Shown: positions 13,439-16,109 of the stretch, piece by piece
Layout of the letters: every line of letters starts with the position of its first letter
Numbering within the stretch: position 1 is the stretch's first letter
Assembly (NCBI GenBank): GCA_964638595.1
Contig: CAZWYU010000041.1
Location: 1-16,109 of the forward strand
Length of the DNA: 16,109 nt
Origin: CAZWQR01 sp964638595
GTDB taxonomy: Bacteria > Patescibacteriota > Minisyncoccia > Minisyncoccales > PEYH01
Direction of reading: 5' to 3'
The notes under the pieces: model-generated
What the model was told of the DNA's origin: nothing
The model's database searches: none
What the model saw: only the letters and a program-made list of their open reading frames with translations
Translations under genes and position numbers: made by a program

Positions 13439-14212
13439 CTAACATTCTGGAGGATATTCTACCATAAAATAGAACTCCATCTGACAGGTTCCTCTCTTTG
13501 GAAAATCGTTATCAAAAACAACAATTTTCAGAATGTATTCTCCGATAAGAGAAAGGGTTTCCCAAAATTCAGGATTTTCAATATTCAGGGATTCCTCCCT
13601 GACCGATCCATTGGGCCGACGAAGACTCATTTTAATTTCACTAATCCCAGAAGCAGAAGCTTCATAAGGATTAATCCATGGGATTATACCTTTCCTGCTT
13701 ATATTTACTTCGTCGTCAGGATCCCAAGCTTGGACCCCAAACCACATTTCCTCTCCAACATAAATCCCTTTATTCATGGAGAAAAGATTGAGTTTATAGG
13801 ATTCCTCAAATTTCATTGGTCCTATTCTCGCAACAAAAGCTGCGAGTTCCACTTTAGGATCTTGAGGATCAGCTGGTGGCGGAGGATTTTCTACTACAAG
13901 AATTTTGGTTACTTTATCAGTAACTCCACTATCATCGCTAACAGTAAGTTGGATTTCGTAAGATCCGGGAAAAGCGAATTTTTTGACAACGCTGTTCCCG
14001 GTAACTCCACCGTCGAGAAATTTCCACTCGCACTGAACTATTGATCCATCTGGATCATAGCTAGCGGAGCTGAAAATTACCTCTTGACCGGCAATTGGTC
14101 TTTCTGGCTGCCAACTGATATCAGCTATCGGCGGTTGATTCATTATACAGCCCGAAAGAAGAAAAATTGCCGCCAACACCACCATCAGCGCTACCGTAAT
14201 TCTTATTCTCAT
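13439..14212 (-). CDS. PKD-domain lipoprotein (surface protein 1)
   Basis: This 257-residue protein starts at ATG 14212: AGGAGG (14222-14227) ends 9 bases upstream, whereas an in-frame TTG at 14221 would touch the ribosome site. The signal peptide MRIRITVALMVVLAAIFLLS-G-C has lipobox LSGC with Cys22 as the lipidated residue. A PKD domain spans about 27-109 (PPIADISWQPERP, SYDPDGSIVQCEWKFLDGG, then FPGSYEIQLTVSDDSG). A proline linker (109-119) leads to an unrecognised beta-rich domain (120-257) that contains a second DPDDE segment and ends FYFMVEYPPEC. PKD domains are Ig-like modules used in cell-surface adhesion and in extracellular enzymes; no catalytic domain is seen. It is probably anchored outside the membrane. 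The function of the C-terminal domain is unknown. Confidence 0.88.
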   Translation of the reverse strand: MRIRITVALMVVLAAIFLLSGCIMNQPPIADISWQPERPIAGQEVIFSSASYDPDGSIVQCEWKFLDGGVTGNSVVKKFAFPGSYEIQLTVSDDSGVTDKVTKILVVENPPPPADPQDPKVELAAFVARIGPMKFEESYKLNLFSMNKGIYVGEEMWFGVQAWDPDDEVNISRKGIIPWINPYEASASGISEIKMSLRRPNGSVREESLNIENPEFWETLSLIGEYILKIVVFDNDFPKRGTCQMEFYFMVEYPPEC

Positions 14213-14221
14213 TACAATCAA

Positions 14222-14227
14222 CCTCCT
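14222..14227 (-). promoter_or_regulatory. Ribosome binding site of PKD gene 1 (decides start)
   Basis: AGGAGG, 9 bases before ATG 14212. An in-frame TTG directly after it is too close to be used. Confidence 0.8.
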
Positions 14228-14251
14228 TTATTAGATTGATTAAATTGTTAT

Positions 14252-14273
14252 TTGCTATTTATAGTAATAGCAA
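14252..14273 (-). promoter_or_regulatory. 5'-terminal leader hairpin of PKD gene 1
   Basis: TTGCTATT / AATAGCAA, an 8-bp perfect stem with a 6-base loop. It begins about 4 bases after the predicted start of transcription (near 14277), the same arrangement as at hpt. No T-run follows. Confidence 0.4.
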
Positions 14274-14283
14274 TACTGCCTAT

Positions 14284-14312
14284 AGCATAACACTCATAAA
14301 CCTTATTGTCAA
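14284..14312 (-). promoter_or_regulatory. Promoter of PKD gene 1
   Basis: On the minus strand a consensus -35 TTGACA (14307-14312), 17-base spacer and TATGCT (14284-14289, 4 of 6). Confidence 0.65.
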
Positions 14313-14315
14313 CAA

Positions 14316-14330
14316 GGGGGACAGTCCCCC
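14316..14330. repeat. REP-like palindrome GGGGGACAGTCCCCC
   Basis: A perfect 7-bp inverted repeat around a single A, 3 bases upstream of the -35 box of PKD gene 1. GGGGACAGTCCCC-type palindromes occur as dispersed REP-like repeats in several bacterial lineages; here it could equally be an operator. Only one copy is in the window. Confidence 0.5.
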
Positions 14331-14503
14331 GAAGAAGGAAGTCAAAAATCGGCTGCAAACCCTTGATATTACTGGATTATTATACCATAAAAAACCTCAT
14401 GGTACAAATTTGCTCAAATTTACAATTTTATCATATTTCTCTTTTTTGCCTATTTGTGCTTAATCCGACTAAGCATAATTTTCATTTGCGTAATCTAGAT
14501 ATA

Positions 14504-14541
14504 TAAAAAAAGGCGAGTCGTTTAAGATACAACGCTCGCCT
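14504..14541 (-). terminator. Intrinsic terminator of PKD gene 2
   Basis: On the minus strand AGGCGAGCGTT pairs with AACG-A-CTCGCCT (one bulged base, 8-base loop), followed by TTTTTTT (14504-14510). It begins 11 bases past the stop at 14552. Strong and single-stranded in direction. Confidence 0.92.
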
Positions 14542-14551
14542 GCTTTAATTC

Positions 14552-15772
14552 CTATGGAATAACTTCAAATTCTCTTACAAAATTGTATGGAACTTTGCAT
14601 TTATTCCACCCAATCACATGAACTTCCCATATACCCAATTCATCCAAATGTAAATTTAAAATTCCATTTGGAGGAATTTCTTCACCAGGAAGTGATTTTC
14701 TACCATACTGACGAAATTCCGTAGAACCCATTGCCCAATTCCTTAGTATATTCATACTAACATTTAAATCAACAAATTCTTCGAGGTAAATAGCCTCCGG
14801 ATCGTAGAAGAATTGATGATTCTTTGCCGAGGGTGATATAAAATTAACGATCAACCTGCTAAAATCCTCGAGATAAAAACCAGTGTTATGAATTGGCTGC
14901 TGATAAGCAGTCAATTGAAAATTGGTTTCTCCAAGAGAATAGATATTTGATAGAAGAATGTCAATAAATGGCGGATCTTCACATACCGGCGGTGGCAGAG
15001 TATCTTCCTCTACCAATATGGTAAAGTGCATTTCCGCTGTCCTGTGGCAGTCACAGTCATCGTCTTGAACCAATACATCAAATCCGTAAGTTCCTTCTTG
15101 AGAAAAAGAAATTGTCTTGTAAGGATTTGATAGGTTTAGAGTTCCTTGGCTAGTATCCCAGGAATAGACAGTATTACTGTCATTTCCTTTCCAACCATGA
15201 ACTCGGATGACATTAATGCCATTAACTTCCTCTCCGCAGGGACCGCAATCATCATTATCCCTTGCCTCAATCCTAATTGACACAGAATCCCCTGTTTCTC
15301 TCTCAAGACTAGAGTTGTTGGAAATATATGTTCCATCAACTTTGACTTTGAGAGTTGGGTTTTCGCAGACAGGCTCGGGTTCAGGCGGGCAAGGCGGTGG
15401 TGGACAAGGTGGCGGGCAAGGCGGTGGTGGTTCAGGCTCGGGTTCGGGCTCTGGGATTACATTAATAACCCTCTCCACACAACTGGGTTTTTTACAACAC
15501 CCAGACAGGTTTCTAGCTTTTAAGGAGACATTATATTCTCCAACCTTATCATAAGAATGAAAAATAATTTTTCCTTCTCCTTGATTTCCATCTCCAAAGT
15601 CCCATTCATACGTATCTGCTCCAGTGGTAGAAGAAGCATTAAACTCTACTTCTTCTCCAACTTCTACCTCGCTAGGCGCCTCAAAAGAGGCAACCGGACC
15701 TGCACCCATACACCCTGTAAAAACAAAAATTCCCAACAGGAGTAAGGCTAACATTGCTCTCTTTTTTTCCAT
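14552..15772 (-). CDS. PKD-domain lipoprotein with Cys/Pro/Glu-rich linker (surface protein 2)
   Basis: A 406-residue exported protein. The start is ATG 15772 (AGGAGG 5 bases upstream); a GTG one codon earlier is less well spaced. Signal peptide MEKKRAMLALLLLGIFVFTG ends in lipobox FTGC, Cys21 lipidated. A PKD domain covers about 28-105 (YEWDFGDGNQG at 55-65, VGEYNVSLKARN). Next is a low-complexity Pro/Glu/Cys linker (107-136) encoded by a GC-rich minisatellite. A second beta-rich domain (137-255) has two Cys clusters (C176/C179 and C240/C242), then a CEDPP hinge and a third unrecognised domain (264-406). The clustered cysteines suggest disulfides or metal binding outside the cell. Likely a surface-anchored binding or structural protein; no enzyme motif is seen. 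It is divergent from the CPPPCP gene at 15906, sharing a promoter region. Confidence 0.88.
   Translation of the reverse strand: MEKKRAMLALLLLGIFVFTGCMGAGPVASFEAPSEVEVGEEVEFNASSTTGADTYEWDFGDGNQGEGKIIFHSYDKVGEYNVSLKARNLSGCCKKPSCVERVINVIPEPEPEPEPPPPCPPPCPPPPCPPEPEPVCENPTLKVKVDGTYISNNSSLERETGDSVSIRIEARDNDDCGPCGEEVNGINVIRVHGWKGNDSNTVYSWDTSQGTLNLSNPYKTISFSQEGTYGFDVLVQDDDCDCHRTAEMHFTILVEEDTLPPPVCEDPPFIDILLSNIYSLGETNFQLTAYQQPIHNTGFYLEDFSRLIVNFISPSAKNHQFFYDPEAIYLEEFVDLNVSMNILRNWAMGSTEFRQYGRKSLPGEEIPPNGILNLHLDELGIWEVHVIGWNKCKVPYNFVREFEVIP
15384..15445. repeat. GC-rich minisatellite inside PKD gene 2
   Basis: The 20-base word GGCGGGCAAGGCGGTGGTGG occurs perfectly at 15384-15403 and 15411-15430 (27-base period, i.e. 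nine codons). It is framed by CAGGCTCGGGTTC at 15370-15382 and again at 15433-15445 (63-base period). All periods are multiples of three, so copy-number change would lengthen or shorten the Cys-Pro linker without a frameshift. The plus strand is rich in GG/GGG runs. Confidence 0.85.
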
Positions 15773-15777
15773 CACTA

Positions 15778-15783
15778 CCTCCT
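15778..15783 (-). promoter_or_regulatory. Ribosome binding site of PKD gene 2
   Basis: AGGAGG, 5 bases before ATG 15772. The flanking mRNA could form an AU-rich 9-pair stem (complements at 15780-15788 and 15804-15812) that covers the first part of this site. Confidence 0.8.
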
Positions 15784-15822
15784 TAAAACTTGATTTTTTT
15801 ATTTTTTAAAGAACACAATTAT

Positions 15823-15850
15823 ACTTTATCATAAAAACCTTTTTTGTCAA
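15823..15850 (-). promoter_or_regulatory. Promoter of PKD gene 2
   Basis: On the minus strand a consensus -35 TTGACA (15845-15850), 16-base spacer and TAAAGT (15823-15828, 4 of 6). A perfect TATAAT lies slightly further (15818-15823), but its 21-base spacer is too long. Confidence 0.55.
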
Positions 15851-15853
15851 CTA

Positions 15854-15881
15854 TTGACAAAAAAATGATTTAATTTATAAT
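15854..15881 (+). promoter_or_regulatory. Promoter of the CPPPCP protein gene
   Basis: Perfect -35 TTGACA (15854-15859) and perfect -10 TATAAT (15876-15881), 16 bases apart, giving a predicted leader of about 18 bases. It is the best promoter in the window and is back-to-back with that of PKD gene 2: the two TTGACA boxes form the palindrome TTGTCAA-CTA-TTGACAA flanked by A-tracts. Confidence 0.85.
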
Positions 15882-15891
15882 AAAAAAACAA

Positions 15892-15899
15892 AGGAGGTG
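15892..15899 (+). promoter_or_regulatory. Ribosome binding site of the CPPPCP protein gene
   Basis: AGGAGGTG, ending 6 bases before the ATG at 15906. Together with the consensus promoter it points to high expression. Confidence 0.85.
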
Positions 15900-15905
15900 T
15901 GCAAA

Positions 15906-16109
15906 ATGCACATAAAAAGATTGGTTGTGGTTATAGCTGTATTAACTTTTATAACAACAACTGGATTTGGAGACTGTTGTTCTTGGAGGCAATGCCCTCC
16001 ACCCTGTCCTCTGCCAGAACCGGAGGTAAAAACATTAGAGCCAGAAGTAGAGCCAGAGATCTTTTCTTGTCCCGAGCGTCATATTCAAATTGGCGTCCGG
16101 AGCCAGATA
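15906..16109 (+). CDS. Secreted Cys/Pro/Glu-rich protein, N-terminal part (cut by window edge)
   Basis: 68 codons are present and the frame is open at the edge. The N-terminus MHIKRLVVVIAVLTFITTTG is a classic signal peptide (basic start, about 13-residue hydrophobic core). The following FGDCC is not a good lipobox, so signal peptidase I cleavage near TTGFG is more likely than lipidation. The mature start is CCSWRQCPPPCPLPEPE, then Glu/Pro/Val repeats (LEPEVEPEI) and FSCPERHIQI. The CPPPCP-then-PEPE pattern resembles the linker of PKD protein 2 (C119-x3-C123, C128, then PEPE) and suggests related surface proteins. I do not recognise the family; the rest of the protein lies outside the window. 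Confidence 0.85.
   Translation, partial: MHIKRLVVVIAVLTFITTTGFGDCCSWRQCPPPCPLPEPEVKTLEPEVEPEIFSCPERHIQIGVRSQI

Larger units (their letters stand above)
14213..14551. other. Leader/intergenic region between the two PKD genes
   Basis: About 340 bases without a supported gene. It holds the ribosome site, leader hairpin and promoter of PKD gene 1 (14222-14312), the GGGGGACAGTCCCCC palindrome (14316-14330), two small inverted repeats (TACCAT/ATGGTA at 14383-14404, and AAATTTG-CT-CAAATTT at 14406-14421), and the terminator of PKD gene 2 (14504-14541). Short open frames on the plus strand have no ribosome site or recognisable product. Confidence 0.65.

Noticed and set aside
14213..14221. TTG 14221 as start of PKD lipoprotein 1
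   Set aside because: It touches the AGGAGG site with no spacing; ATG 14212 has 9 bases and begins a proper lipoprotein signal peptide.
14236..14506. Two overlapping small plus-strand frames between the PKD genes
   Set aside because: They run through the promoter, palindrome and terminator of the flanking genes and have no ribosome site or hydrophobic/structured pattern that would suggest a real peptide.
15207..15554. Gly/Ser-rich plus-strand frame opposite PKD gene 2
   Set aside because: The Gly-Gly-Gln repeats are the complement of the Pro/Cys/Glu linker; the sense frame has signal peptide, PKD domain, promoter, ribosome site and terminator.

Overview
The window reads as a piece of a small, AT-rich bacterial genome, most likely a Candidate Phyla Radiation (Patescibacteria, Parcubacteria-like) organism. 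The grounds are low GC, short genes, a minimal set of chaperone, cell-wall and nucleotide genes, GerMN, FemAB-like and FtsQ-like proteins side by side, multi-pass GT-C glycosyltransferases, and intergenic arrays of short GATTCACG / AATTAACG words. TGA acts as a normal stop (ends of hpt, ftsQ-like and hsp20 at conserved C-termini), which argues against the TGA=Gly code of Gracilibacteria and Absconditabacteria. Taxonomy is an inference from content, not a database result.

Layout. 1-541: no gene, one G/C-rich hairpin repeat. 542-615 (-): tRNA-Lys(UUU) with encoded CCA. 640-765 and 1855-2100: two co-oriented copies of a composite intergenic repeat that bracket dnaJ. 5021-766 (-): heat-shock cluster grpE, hsp20, dnaK, dnaJ, with a good promoter in front of grpE. 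5151-6137 (+): prs (PRPP synthase), divergent from grpE. 6189-9519 (+): two adjacent polyprenyl-phosphate-type membrane glycosyltransferases. 11294-9534 (-): FemAB-like transferase and FtsQ-like division protein, head to tail. 12656-11369 (-): a DUF167-TsaC/YrdC fusion and a GerMN-domain protein. 13298-12708 (-): hpt. 14212-13439 (-) and 15772-14552 (-): two PKD-domain lipoproteins. 15906 to the right edge (+): start of a secreted Cys/Pro/Glu-rich protein, cut by the window edge.

The genes fit a few themes. One is protein folding (DnaK/DnaJ/GrpE plus a small heat-shock protein). Another is PRPP production (prs) and use (hpt). A third is envelope building (glycosyltransferases, FemAB, FtsQ, GerMN), and the last is a cell-surface locus at the right (PKD lipoproteins and the CPPPCP protein).

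The expression signals change along the window. To the right of about 12.69 kb every gene has an AGGAGG ribosome site, its own promoter and usually a strong hairpin terminator. Most genes to the left have no Shine-Dalgarno, and several have a -10-like hexamer six bases before the ATG, as expected for leaderless mRNAs. Best leads for novelty: the repeat copies bracketing dnaJ, the DUF167-TsaC fusion, and the PKD/CPPPCP surface locus with its GC-rich in-frame minisatellite. I found no CRISPR array, transposase, phage module or obvious defence system.
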